From NCBI GenBank assembly GCA_017893485.1, contig JACEHZ010000374.1, positions 340,001-404,000 of the forward strand: a stretch of DNA of 64,000 bases, in the 5' to 3' direction. A program made the translations under genes and the position numbers. Each line of letters begins with the position of its first letter. The stretch's first letter is position 1. Shown here in pieces: positions 52,816-64,000 of the stretch. This DNA is from Hemerocallis citrina. Its lineage: Eukaryota; Streptophyta; Magnoliopsida; Asparagales; Asphodelaceae. The notes under the pieces are model-generated. The model was given only the letters and a program-made list of their open reading frames with translations. It was not told the DNA's origin and ran no database searches.

Positions 52816-55800
52816 CGACCTACAGACTGCATACTTTTGGTTGTGCACATTTCAACCAATACGTAGTTTTACTTTATGAAAATGATTTCTACGAAAAGCT
52901 TATTTCTTATATGATCGAACAAAACCTGTAGGACATATAACGGTCCATAAAACTAATCAAAACTACTTGAATTTATAAAAAAAATAGAGATTTTGTCGAT
53001 TTCTTTCGATTAAAACATGGATTGTGCATATAGTCAAAAATAGAGTTTCTTAAAAATTAATTACTCATTGAAATTGCTTCGTATTCAGATCCAAATCGTA
53101 TCAATATCCAAATCTCAAAGAAAATCTCCAATTTGGGTATATTTCCTCAACTCAACAAATTTCTCAAATCTCGATTTTCATGTCAAGATCTCTTGATTCA
53201 TACTTTTCCTTTCACATTTCTCAAAACTGAATTACCATTACAACTTACAACCTCAATCAATGGATAACATAACCATATCAAATTTATGTTCAACCAATAC
53301 TAAAGGTAATAAAAGTCTCACCTTTACTAGGTCTATGCATAAAATCTACCATATTCAATCAATCCAATCCAAAAGAAATAGACTACCCACATACAATCTT
53401 ATTTATCACAACTAGGGTTTCACAAGATCAAATTTTCATCCATCCACCCAAATTCATAATGTGCATATTCATATTCAAACCCTAAACATGCTTTCTAGCA
53501 AATAAAATTCAACATCCAAGATCCATCATATAACATTCACAAAATGAAAGAAGACAACAAATCACTCACATACAACATTCAAAGAACAAACAAAAACAAA
53601 ACAACAAACAATTTACATCACTCACCTCGAATGAAGAAATCCGATAAGAAAACTTCTCTTTTGCTAAAAAATCCAAGATCCTCTTCTTAATCCTCCAAAA
53701 ATAATAAGCCCTTGTGTTGTGCAGTGAAAGACGGCTGCACTTCTTTCTTTTAAATACCCGGGATAGGAGAATTAGGATTTTTAAAACACATTTTCAAAAT
53801 AACCCCTTGAAAATATAACTTTACATAATTAATAGATCCCTATATTTGGAAACTTGATAAAATCAATTAAATTGAGATTTAAAAGCAAAATAACCTCCTT
53901 GTTTCCAGTCGGCACGGTTTGAAAGTCTAGAAAAATAGTTTTGCACTTTCACCCCTCAAAATGACAATTTTGCAAAAAGATCATTCTTTTTCTTAATATT
54001 TGCAGATAGATCCAATAAATATCAGAAAAATCTAGAAAAATTATAAATAAATCCCAAATAATAAATGATAATTTTCCATGAAGAAAATTTGGCTTTTTTT
54101 GAACTTCTCAAGAAAATATTTGCACGTGTTTTGTACGTGTAAAAAGATAGATTTCCATAAAAATATTTATTAAATCTCCAAAAATTAATTTAATTCATTT
54201 ATAAACCTTTAAAAATAATATTTAAAACTACGGGGTATTACAATAAATAAGTAACAGGCTTAGATTGAAAGATAAACATGTATAGATAAAAGACAACTCA
54301 TAAAAGAGTAGGACAACGAAAATTCTAGTTCAGGACAGCAAGACAGTACTGCACCAAATCTGGGATTTCCGTTGCAACAAACATGAAAACTTGGATCCGT
54401 CAGAAAATCTGGAAAATAGACTCTCGGCCGAATCCAAAAAATATATATAAGTCATATGGTATTTCACAAAACAGGACTCAAAACAGAATTGTATTGAGAA
54501 AACATGTTCAACCAAAAACAGAAGTTTGTATTCATAAACAGGAAAACGTCATAAAAACTTACTGATTAAATCCACGGAAAATCTGGGGTATTCCCTAGTA
54601 TGTTTAGTATCAGTAAATAAACTTTCATAATTTTCCAACATAGATAGTATACTCAAATAAAATCTAAAAACAGCACGATACAAAAAATTTGTATATCTGA
54701 AATCATAAACACAGCAGTACTAAAACAACAATAGATTACAAAATATAAATTGAAATCCTGATCCGTAGAAAGGGTGATAAAATAGATACAGCAGGATACA
54801 ATTCATATTCACAAAGTTTTTATAAACAGCAAATAGAATCAGGTCAAAATTAAGGTTTTATACTGAACAGCATGAAAATTCTGCAAGTATAGTAGTTGTT
54901 TGCAAGTATAGAATAGTTTATAAAAGTCATCAATTAAATTCACAAAAATTAGGGGTTAATCCCAATCAAGTCTAGTTGTAATCAGCAAAATATTGGTTCA
55001 AAATCTTATATTTAACATCAATATAAAAATAAATAACCATATAGAATTCATATAAAACAAAATCTGGAATTTTCTACACATCTACAGTAAAACAACAACA
55101 ATTTGCAACCCACAAATCGAAACTAAGATCTGTTAGAAATTTTGGAAAGTAGACAGAATTCTCTACAATTCATATTCACAAACAATTTTCGTATACTGAC
55201 CTTAATAGGGTTTAAAATTCTGAACAGAAACAGGATAACAGCAAGGACAAAATTTTTCTTCATGCATAAAATCAACTAGATCATATAAAATACATTCAAA
55301 TCATAACAAAACATGAAATAGGGTATACTAGATATCCAAGCAACATGATAGGGTATTTAACAGATCTACAACAGGATATAACAGGATATACTACCAGTAA
55401 CACGTCAAGCATGCAAGATTCACACAACAACTAATGGATCACAACTAACATATATATATGCAAAAGGGATTAATTAGATCTAAGTATAAATTTATGTCGT
55501 GTGTGTAATGAGACAACTATGGAAAAATCAATACATATGGACAAGATCTAACAGGATTTTCATGAGAATAGATCTTGAAGCAACTACACTACAAACGGTA
55601 TTTAGTACTTGTATAGGCAAACATAATTTATACAAGTTACTTGCCTGAAAATCGATGACGAAAACGAAGCAAAGAACGAGAATAAAGGGAACGGATTTTC
55701 GGGCACGAACTCAACGAACAACGACTCACGAACCGCGAACCAATCAATCGTGACCTGACATGCGGAACACACGTGCAATCTCACGCACGCACAAACAAGG

Positions 55801-56154
55801 AGAGAGAGAGGGAACGGTAGACGATGGCAGACGATGTGGTGGCATCGCTTGCTGCTTTCGGTTATTACTGACGACGGGGGACTAAAACACAGCACGTAGG
55901 GGGCTGTAATGTGGATGTTGCCGCTGCAGTCTACGATTGGGAGGGAGGCAGCATAGTGGGGGGTCATGACAGGGAGAGGTTGAGAGAGCGGCGATGGGGG
56001 GTCTGGTTGCGTCGCTGAGAGGTTGCAACACAGGAGGAAGGGAGGAGAGGGTTTGAGGGATGATCGGGAGATGCAAGGGATGGAGAGGATCGGTGAAGTA
56101 GGGTTAGATGTTAATATGCATCTAGGGTATAGGGATGAACAGGGGGGTACAGGA

Positions 56155-56222
<68 letters not shown>

Positions 56223-56225
<3 letters not shown>

Positions 56226-56589
56226 AAAGCTTCGGTTGTGCACTCCTCTAATGCACACGGCATGTGCATTAGGCCTTCGGGCGTTCATATACTCGATCCA
56301 AACCGTTCACATTGATCTACACATCTAAATTAGTCTAAATATGTAAAATCAAATCATTTGAAATTCATTTGCCCATCCATCATGTGGCTATAAAAAATAA
56401 TGTTTTTCAGCCATACAATTTTGTAACACTACAATGGATGGATAAATGAATTTCAAATGATTTGATTTTACATATTTAGACTAATTTAGATGTGTAGATC
56501 AATGTGAATGGTTCGGATCGAGTATATGAATGCCCGAAGGCCTAGTGCACACGCCGTGTGCACTAGAGGTAGTGCACAACCGAAGCTTT

Positions 56590-56592
<3 letters not shown>
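56223..56592. mobile_element. foldback (Micron-like) MITE, copy 3
   Basis: 370 bp, GGGAAAGCTTCGGTTGTGCA and inverse. It is flanked on both sides by long (TA)n tracts (56157-56222 and 56593-56662). Same arms and loop as copies 1 and 2. Inserted in the chromovirus LTR. Confidence 0.85.
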
Positions 56593-56649
<57 letters not shown>

Positions 56650-57206
56650 ATATATATATATATGCAGTATATATTAGGGTTAAAGGGAATAACGGTTTTA
56701 GGTGTATATGGGTAACAGGGTAGGAGTGTTATTGGGTTATTGGGTAATTAAATGGGATCTAATAGGGTTTTAAATGGATTATTGGGTTTATAAATCCATT
56801 GAGTTAATAAAAAGAATCCAAAATAAAAAAAAGAATGGGATGATCCAAAATAATGAGATAGGAGAAAAAGTAAAATAGGAGTTGAACAATTATAATGAGA
56901 ATAAAAAGTAATGGCTCGATTAATCAAAGACAAAACAATAGATGGACAATTGAATCAAGAAGATCAAATAACAGAAGACAATTCAAATAGATGAATATAT
57001 ATTGAAAATGAAGATCCAATACATGGTCCAAAAAGAGATTCAAGATGAATAAATACCAAAAAAGAAAAATACATCCAAAAATACAGAAAATGGAGAACAT
57101 GGGTTACAAATCCTACCCACCTAACACGAAGAATTTCGTCCTCGAAATTCAAACAAGAAGTACATAAGGTAACCCCGAAAAGAAAAAGAAAGAGCAAAAC
57201 AAAAGG

Positions 57207-59156
57207 CTACTCAAACAGATGATGAAACTTCTGCTGAATCTCCTCCTCCAACTTCCAAGTCTACTCACCCGACGAGTGAGGATTCCAAGAAACACGAACT
57301 AGTTTGATGACCTTGTTCTCAAGCACTTTCTCTCGCCGATCCAAAATAGTAACTGGCGGAATCTCACAAGTCAAATCCGGCCGCATGGTCAACTCAGAAT
57401 AGTCGATCACGTGGCTCTCACTGCAGATATATCTTATGAGTTGTGAGACTTGGAAAATATCGTGCACTCCTAATAAAGCTGGTGGCAATGCAAGACGATA
57501 GGCCACCTTGCCTACTCGTTCCAGAATATCGAACGGTCCAATAAAGCTAGGGCTAAGTTTGCCCCCACCACCAAACCGAATGACACCTCGCCAAGGCGAT
57601 ACGTTTAGAAAAACATGGTCACCAACCTCAAACTTCAAAGCTCTCTGATGGATATTAGCCCATTGCCTCTGCCTATCCTGAGCTGCCTGAAGATGCTTCC
57701 TGATCTGATTCACCGCATCAACTGTCCTGGTGATCAACTCCGGACCCAACAACTTTCTCTCACCAATGTCATCCCAGCACACTAGCGATCTGCACTTCTG
57801 CCCATAAAGTTTCTCGAACAGTGCAGCTTTAAGACTGGCCTGAAAGCTGTTATTGTACGAGAACTCTACGAGATGCAAATGGTCCTCCCATGATCCACCA
57901 AACTGCAACATACAGGACCTCAACATATCCTCTAGAGTCAGGATGGTCCTCTCTGACTGTCCATCTGTCTGGGGATGAAAAGCTGTACTGTACTTCAATT
58001 TACTCCCCAAACTACTCTGAAGACTTTCCCAGAACTGAGATCCGAATCTCGTATCCCTATTGGATACAATACTAAATAGAACCCCATTAATTCTGATGAT
58101 CTCTTGCATGTACTTCTCAGCTAGGCTCTCAGTAGACTGTCCAACATGGGAATGAAGTGAGCACTCTTCTTCTGCCGGTTGATAATCACCCAAATCGCAT
58201 TGTGACCCTTAGGACTCCTCGGCAAAGCAGTTACAAAATCCATAGTGATATGTTCCTACTTCCACTCCAGAATGGAAAGCAGTTGAAGAAGTCCGGCGGT
58301 TCTCTAATGCTCTGCCTTCATCTGCTGGCAGATCAAATGCTGAGACACAAACCGAGCCCAATCCCTTTTCATACCGTGCCACCAGAAATGAAGCTTCAAG
58401 TCCCGGTACATCTTAGTACCTCTAGGATGAATAGAATACGATGACTGGTGGAATTTCTCAAGTAACCTCTGACGAGCTTCACCCTTCGGGATACACAACC
58501 TGGATCCAAAACGGAGCGATCCATCAACATGAATAACCATATCCGTTTGGGAACCAGCCTCAACTTCTGCCCTGAAACTCTGTAACTTCTCATCACCAGC
58601 CTGAGCCTCTTTGTTCTGATCAACAAGAGAAGACTGAAGCTGAAGCACCAAACAATGCCGATCAGAACTCGACAACAACACATCCAACTCCAATCTTTGC
58701 ATTTGCTCAACCAAATCTCTCTGCTGAGTCAGGAACATATCTGCCGGTCTCCTGCTCAAAGTATCTGGCACCAAATTTACTCTACCAGGATGGTATTGCA
58801 AACTGATGTCATAATAAAAAAGACCATAAATTCCAACCAATGCCTTTGCCTCATGTTCAACTCCTTCTAGGTGAAGACTTACTTGAGACTTTTGTGATCT
58901 GTAAAGATCTCCACTCGTTCGCCAAGTAAATAATGTCTCCACAGCTTCAAAGCAAAGATCACTGCTGCTAACTCCAAGTCATGAGTCGGATAGTTCTTCT
59001 CATACGGCCTCAACTGCCTCGATGCATAAGCAACGAATCAACCCTTCTGCATCATAACTACTCCAAGACCCTTGCCCAAAGCATCACAATGAACTACAAA
59101 TCCGTCTGAACCATCTGGAATAGTCAACACTGGCATTGACGTCGACCTGCTCTTCA
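57207..59156 (-). pseudogene. chromovirus Pol: RNase H, integrase, chromodomain
   Basis: RNase [36 protein letters not shown] and IFTDHKSLK, with stops or shifts near 58890. Integrase zinc region: HQSSYSIHPRGTKMYRDL then CQQMKAEH. Core: ITMDFVTALPRSPKGHNAIW and HPQTDGQSERTI, with a shift between them near 58090. GPY/F part: VGDHVFLNVSPWRGV and LSPSFIGPFDILERVG. C-terminal chromodomain: LENKVIKLVRVSWNPHSSGE, then a TAG where Ala is usual, then TWKLEEEIQQKFHHLFE and stop. Chromodomains direct integration to heterochromatin. Several lesions make this copy inactive. Confidence 0.88.
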
Positions 59157-62100
59157 TGTAATGCCCCAATTTCCATACGCTAGGTAACCGTAACATAAGC
59201 CAGAATCTTTTCCTTCAATTAGCCACAATACATAGAAAAACAGGAAGATTTAAAACTTTTTATTCAACACAAATATATTACAAGTTCGAATGTTATAAAA
59301 CTGCCATACATTACATCAGTGTTACAATAAAGCCATACAAGCCCAAGTGTTACAAACTTTCAATAAAAATTACATCAGAGTACAATGAATAATACATAAC
59401 ACTTGTTTACTTCTTTTATAAAAAAAAACTTGGCACTTCACTTGGATGCTTCTCATCAGTTAATAAATTACAACATATAATACAATTGAAAATAAATCAT
59501 TATTTGCTTCTTTTGCCTTGAGTCCTCCTAAATCCTGTACCTATAACTCTGCAATCCAGTACCTGTAATTTTGCAATCCAGTACCTATTGAAATGGAGAC
59601 GTCAGTATATATACTGACGCTTTAAGGCTGATGACTAGCAGCGATTCTTAACTTTAAACAAACAGATTGATGAAAAGAGAAACATGTATATACAATTGAT
59701 GTGTCAGTGTATGCTATGACTTATACTCTAATGCAAGATTAACTAATGCAAGGATGCTCTTATTCTAATGCAAGCAAGTCTCCAGAACTATATGCGTCCC
59801 ATACTACATACGCCCATAACAAGCTGTTTCTTCATATATAAGGATTTGAACCCCCATCATGAATTCTACTCTTATACTCAATATGTTTCTGAAGATACAA
59901 CGTGACTGATGAGGTTACAGACGTGGTCAAGTTCCATAAATGCAGTCAGCTCATGGTGTCTATGTTTTCCACTACTACCTGGCATACCGAACCTCACTTA
60001 AAAATCTGACGAACGTAGGGTATCTGATAGCATAGGTTAGCTCGAAGCATCCCATGTGGCCCCTCTAGCAGATAGACCGTAGTCTATGGCTTGTTTGCCC
60101 TTCTTGATATAGAGCATGAAGAAGTTCCGGGGGTCCATCCCCTAGTTCCGACAGGAATCGCTCCCACCCTTATTATGACACTTCAGAAATTAACAGACGA
60201 GATACGGATCCCGTACTCCCAATTCGTGAGAAGGCACAGATCGTATCCCTTTGACAGGAAGGGTACAACCAATAACACCACCTAGTGTTGGCCTATAGAA
60301 TAGGTCGGATCATAAGGTATCACCCTCAATACCAACTGTTTCTCTTTGGCGAGAAAATGATAATAAATAAAGGTTAAGTAGTAATAGCCATAAGTTACTG
60401 CCCTAACGATGTCACTAACCCTAAACAATCCGAGGGATGAAAACAGTACTAACACAACATGGTAGGTCTTAAGTTAGACTTCGCAAGATAATTCTACTAG
60501 GTGCTTGACCTAGACTTACCAGAATCTCTAAGGATCCTGTTCATAGCTTATCGATCCAAGATCCTGGCAATACGAACGTATTCGCATGCTAATGTCCTGA
60601 ACTTGGATTCCGTCTATACTCCCGGCCCACGATCAACCTACACCGGTTAAGATCTGACGGTGCACAAGGGGTGACTTGTCCACAGTCCAATGAGGAGTAA
60701 AATAAATACACGTCTTGATGGTCGATGGCTTCTAGGACAATGATATCACCCTAGACGAGCACAACAACTGCGTACTAGCTAATAAGCTACATACAAGCAA
60801 AACAAATTACATACGAGCCAAATAGCTATGTATGAGCCAAAAGAATTACATAAGAGCCAACTGGCTATGTATGTGACAAATGAATCATATAGAAGCAACC
60901 ATAAAAGTCTTCTAACAACCTAGAAGCAAAATAACATGCTACTAGCAAAACTTGATCCTTTATACACAAAAGCAACATAAAAGTCTTCTAATACCCTAGA
61001 AGCAAAATAACATGCTCACTAGCAAAAATTGATCTTTTATAATTAGAAGCAACAGAAGAATCTTCTAACAGCCTACGCATACTACTAATGAGTACGCAAA
61101 AGCGACATAAAAAGCCTTCTAACAAGCTGGAAGCAAACAGCGTTGTGTTAGACTTTTTAAAAAAGGTGAGAACATCTACTACAACTCTCTAGTTGAATAC
61201 TTTTTCAGATTCTGCAAGGAACTCAAAATCTGGTCCGTTAAACACCATTTCAAACAATAATAGTACACCCAAAAGCTGAAACTTTTCAAACTCATAACTT
61301 TTGCTATACTTTTAGGAATTTAACGAAATAGGACATGTTGAAAAGGTGAGAACATCTACTAAAACTTCCTAGTTGATCACTTTTTCAAATTCCGTAAGGA
61401 ACTCAAAATTTGGTTCTTTAAACACAATACAAAACATCAAAAGACAGCTCAAAGTTGCAGCAAAGCTGAAACTTCTAAAGCTTATAACTTTTGCTCTACT
61501 TATCGGAATCTAACCAAATAGGAAAGTTTGGAAAGGTGGGAACATCTAATAAAACTCTCTAGTTGAAAACTTTTCCAAATTCAGTAAGTAAGAGGTACAA
61601 AAATTTCAAGCAATCTAAACAGCGAGCTTTCAGCCAAAAGCTGGCTGCTGTGATTTGTAAAAGCCATAACTCGTACTCCGCTTATCGTAATCTAACCAAA
61701 TAGGCAAATTTGGAAAGGTGAGAGTATCTACTAAAACTCTCTAGTTGATGGACTTCTCAGATTCAGTCATTAAAAAGTACAAAAACTTCGAACAATCCAA
61801 ACAGCTATTTAGCCAAAAGGCCAGCTGCTGTAATTTTGTAAGGGTCATAACTCTTACTCTGCTTATCGGAATCTAACCAAACAGGACATTTTGAAAAGGT
61901 GAGAGACTACTAAAACTCTCTAGTTGAACACTTTCTCATATTCAATCAATAAGAGGTGCAAAAACTTTGAACAATCCAAACAGCGAGCTTTCAGCCAAAA
62001 GGCTAGCTGCTGTAATTTTGTAAGGGTCATAACTCTTGCTCCGCTTACGGAATCTAACCAAATAGGACATTTTGGAAAGTTGAGAGACTCTACTACAAAT

Positions 62101-63874
62101 CTCTAGTTGAAGACTTTTTAAGATTCAATCAATAAGAGGTGCAAAAACTTTGAACAATCAAAACAGCGAGCTTTCAGCCAAAAGGCTAGCTGCTGTAATT
62201 TTGTAAGGGTCATAACTCTTGCACTGCTTATCGGAATCTAACCAAATAGGACATTTTGGAAGGGTGAGAGACTCGACTACAACTCTATAGTTGAACAATT
62301 TTTTAGATTTAATCAATAAGAGATGCAAAAACTTCTGACAATCCAAATAGCGAGCTTTAGCCAAAAAGGCCAGCTGCTGTAATTTTGTAAGGGTCATAAC
62401 TCTTGCTTCGCTTATCAGAATCTAACCAAGTAGGGCATTTTGGAAAGGTGGGAACATATAATAAAACTCGAAAACTTTTTCAGATTCCTCATGGAACTCA
62501 AAATCTAGTCCCTTGAATATAAGTCGAATCAACCAAAATAGCGATTTCTTTTTTATGCTCGCTGTTTTGGGAAAACGATTTGTTTCACCCATGAAGTTAA
62601 CCCAAAATGTTCTATAAAAATTAGAACATGATAATAACACATACAAGAACCTCTCTAATTAATTTGGGCACAAGATTTCAACTTTAGCATAACAAATTAA
62701 TTCTAACCCTAAAACTACAAAGATTGAATCTTTATGCTTTATTTTTGTGCTCTACCACTTCAATCTTGTATGTATTTTATTCTAGTCCATAAACACTTAT
62801 ATGCACATGAATTGAATCCAAGTTTTTCACATAAAAAGTAAATAATAATAATAATAACAATACAAAGGTTGAGAACCCCCACCCAAACTAGTGTAGGAAG
62901 GACTTGCTTTCTTGCTCTTCTTCTCCTTGTTCTTGCTCCTTGTTCTTGCTCCCCTTCAAAGAGAACTCATGAAGGAACCCATGAAGAAAACCACTCTTTT
63001 TCTTTTGATTTGATCTCTCTTTCTTTTCTTTCTTCTCAATTTTTTCTAATTTAAAACTAGTAAGAGAGAGAATGAGAAGAGATGGAGGAATACAAAAGTG
63101 ATAAGGGCTTTGCCCTTGGTATTTGGCCAGCCATGTTTTATAGGAGAGGGAGAGAGAGCATGTGGTTAGAGAGATAGCCACTTGTCTCTCTATCTTGTGG
63201 CTCAAAATAATTGGAATCAATTTGCAAATTTAAATTGCAATCAAACCCTAATCCATTTAGTTTGCAAATTTAAATTGCAATCAACACCCAATCTACTACC
63301 TACCCTCCGTTTTGATCATGTTCGATAAAAATAAGAGACATTTTTCCAAAATCACATACTACATGATTTCGTACAAATGTACGAAATCGATACGGTACAT
63401 GTATGTACCTATATCTGTCTATACAGATAATTTTTATTAGTTAAAACGAATAATCTCTACAAAAAATATTTTAATTTGTAAATAATAATAAAAATAATTT
63501 TATTACCGGCTCGGAAGATTTCAGTACCAATTTGATACAATACAGATGTATACAGACTGGTATATACATATAGATAATGTTTAATAACAAAACCGGGTAA
63601 TATCTACCAAAAATATTTCAATTCTGAAAATAAAAAATAAAATAATAATAAAATAATAATTTTTAATATCATCCCGGATATTTCAGACATTTTCTCAAAA
63701 ACGTATTTTACAGGATTTTGTACAAGTGCACAAAACCGATACAATGCATATATGTACTTACTTTTATATATATACTGATAACTTTTTATTAATAAAACCA
63801 AGAAACTTCCATAAAAATATTTTAACTTTAAAAATAATAATAATACAAATATAATATCCGACCGGGATATTACA
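59157..63874 (-). mobile_element. 4.7-kb solo LTR with internal tandem repeats
   Basis: TGTAATGCCCC...GGGATATTACA with a perfect duplication CTTCA (59152-59156 and 63875-63879). It splits the chromovirus Pol between the RT end and RNase H. A TATA-like CTATAAAACATGG on the minus strand near 63137 suggests minus orientation. No coding domains. Includes a ~180-bp tandem array. The 63260-63850 part holds a second diverged repeat (TACGAAATCGATACGGTACA / CACAAAACCGATACAATGCA). Confidence 0.82.
61150..62480. repeat. ~180-bp tandem array, about seven units
   Basis: Units contain AAAGGTGAGAACATCTACTA, CTCTCTAGTTGAA, TTTTTCAGATTC, CAAACAGCGAGCTTTCAGCC and GGTCATAACTCTTGCTCCG. CTCTCTAGTTGA or a variant recurs near 61183, 61370, 61556, 61738, 61917, 62098 and 62280. 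Early units lack the CAGCGAGC block and carry GAACTCAAAATCTGG instead, so at least two subtypes exist. Confidence 0.85.
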
Positions 63875-64000
63875 CTTCAACTCAGCAAAAGCCTCACTGC
63901 AAGCCTCAGACCAACCGAACTTCTGATCCTTCCCTGTCAGCTTAGTCAATGGTCCTGCTATCTTCGAAAAATCTTGGACGAATTTCTATAATAGCCAATT
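63875..64000 (-). pseudogene. chromovirus reverse transcriptase, thumb region (runs off the window)
   Basis: Minus frame: KFVQDFSKIAGPLTKLTGKD, then QKFGWSEACSEAFAELK. This is the conserved end of gypsy RT. A TAG near 63984 replaces an expected Tyr/Arg position. It joins the RNase H at 59156 once the solo LTR is set aside. Confidence 0.85.

Larger units (their letters stand above)
51167..54242 (-). mobile_element. 3.1-kb solo LTR of a second gypsy family
   Basis: It begins TGTAGTGCCCGAG and ends GGGGTATTACA with a perfect 5-bp duplication ATAAA (51162-51166 and 54243-54247). No coding domains. A TATA-like TATTTAAAAG on the minus strand near 53750 indicates minus orientation. It contains two internal repeat blocks. 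Inserted in the chromovirus 3' LTR. Confidence 0.82.
47021..57108 (-). repeat. 3' LTR of the chromovirus, carrying insertions
   Basis: In element orientation it begins TGTAACCCATGTTCTCC after a GGTGGGTAGGATT purine tract and ends GGGGCGTGACA at 47021. Removing the CACTA element (2983 bp), the solo LTR (3076 bp) and the foldback (~0.4-0.5 kb) leaves ~3.5-3.6 kb. This is close to the related solo LTR at 7934-12058 (4125 bp), with which it shares long stretches. Confidence 0.85.
47021..64000 (-). mobile_element. Tekay/Del-like chromovirus, 3' half, with nested insertions
   Basis: On the minus strand, from the window edge, the order is the end of RT (63875-64000), solo LTR insertion, RNase H, integrase with chromodomain (59156-57207), 3' untranslated segment, and 3' LTR (57108-47021). 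The 5' half and 5' LTR lie beyond 64000. The phrase NFEDEIL just before the LTR is the usual relic of chromovirus 3' regions. Four insertions interrupt it. The matching target duplication for CTCTC (47016-47020) would lie outside the window. Confidence 0.88.

Noticed and set aside
55602..56288. 228-codon minus-strand frame with Tyr-Ile repeats
   Set aside because: It is composed of a (TA)n microsatellite, foldback sequence and the LTR leader. No protein evidence.
61150..62480. Gene-like status of minus frames in the 180-bp array
   Set aside because: Short frames repeat with the array and carry no domain.
1..64000. tRNA or rRNA genes
   Set aside because: No cloverleaf-consistent segment or rRNA signature was noticed while reading. 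The tRNA-like hits are primer sites of retroelements. A dedicated tRNA scan would be decisive.

Overview
This is a repeat-rich stretch of a flowering-plant nuclear genome, probably a eudicot (an inference from the gene families; I cannot name the species). Plant methylesterase fragments, a ribosomal protein uS10/RPS20 exon with a plant-style intron border, a DUF1191 gene, Ty1/copia and Ty3/gypsy LTR elements, an L1-type LINE, Harbinger and CACTA elements and an endogenous pararetrovirus all point the same way. There is no bacterial gene organisation. The only host gene that looks intact is the DUF1191 gene at 26134-27003 (minus).

Left part (1-5.8 kb): broken methylesterase (MES/HNL-like) exons on the plus strand, one last exon of RPS20 and one unrecognised exon on the minus strand, then a 692-bp Harbinger-type MITE with a TTA target duplication.

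5.8-25.8 kb: a decayed endogenous caulimovirid on the minus strand. It shows a zinc-knuckle coat-protein remnant upstream of a 30K-type movement-protein remnant, two retropepsin-like sites and a tRNA-Met primer site. It is split by a 4.1-kb solo LTR (7934-12058), a second Harbinger MITE (14128-15259) and a 9.4-kb Tat-like gypsy element (15657-25034). The Tat-like element keeps an intact gag-protease frame on the minus strand and has no reverse transcriptase or integrase. Where pol should be it carries an 87-bp tandem array and an oppositely oriented, intron-containing gene with its own TATA box and poly(A) signal.

26-40 kb: the DUF1191 gene; a young, almost intact Ty1/copia element (27354-32757, 498-bp LTRs with 3 differences by eye, TSD GCTTG, one frameshift in gag); and a LINE (32791-39924) whose ORF1/endonuclease half is inverted relative to its reverse-transcriptase half, flanked by a 17-bp target duplication. 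That arrangement matches twin priming.

40-47 kb: AT-rich intergenic DNA with LTR fragments, palindromic foldback elements sitting inside (TA)n microsatellites, and a degenerate CGAGCTAT-rich repeat.

47-64 kb: the 3' half of a Tekay/Del-like chromovirus on the minus strand (end of RT, RNase H, integrase, chromodomain, 3' LTR). It is interrupted by a CACTA element, a 3.1-kb solo LTR, a foldback element and a 4.7-kb solo LTR that contains ~180-bp tandem repeats. The 7934-12058 solo LTR is the same family as this chromovirus LTR. A palindromic CAGTCGACTG module is shared between the copia LTRs, the copia coding region and the unrelated 3.1-kb solo LTR.
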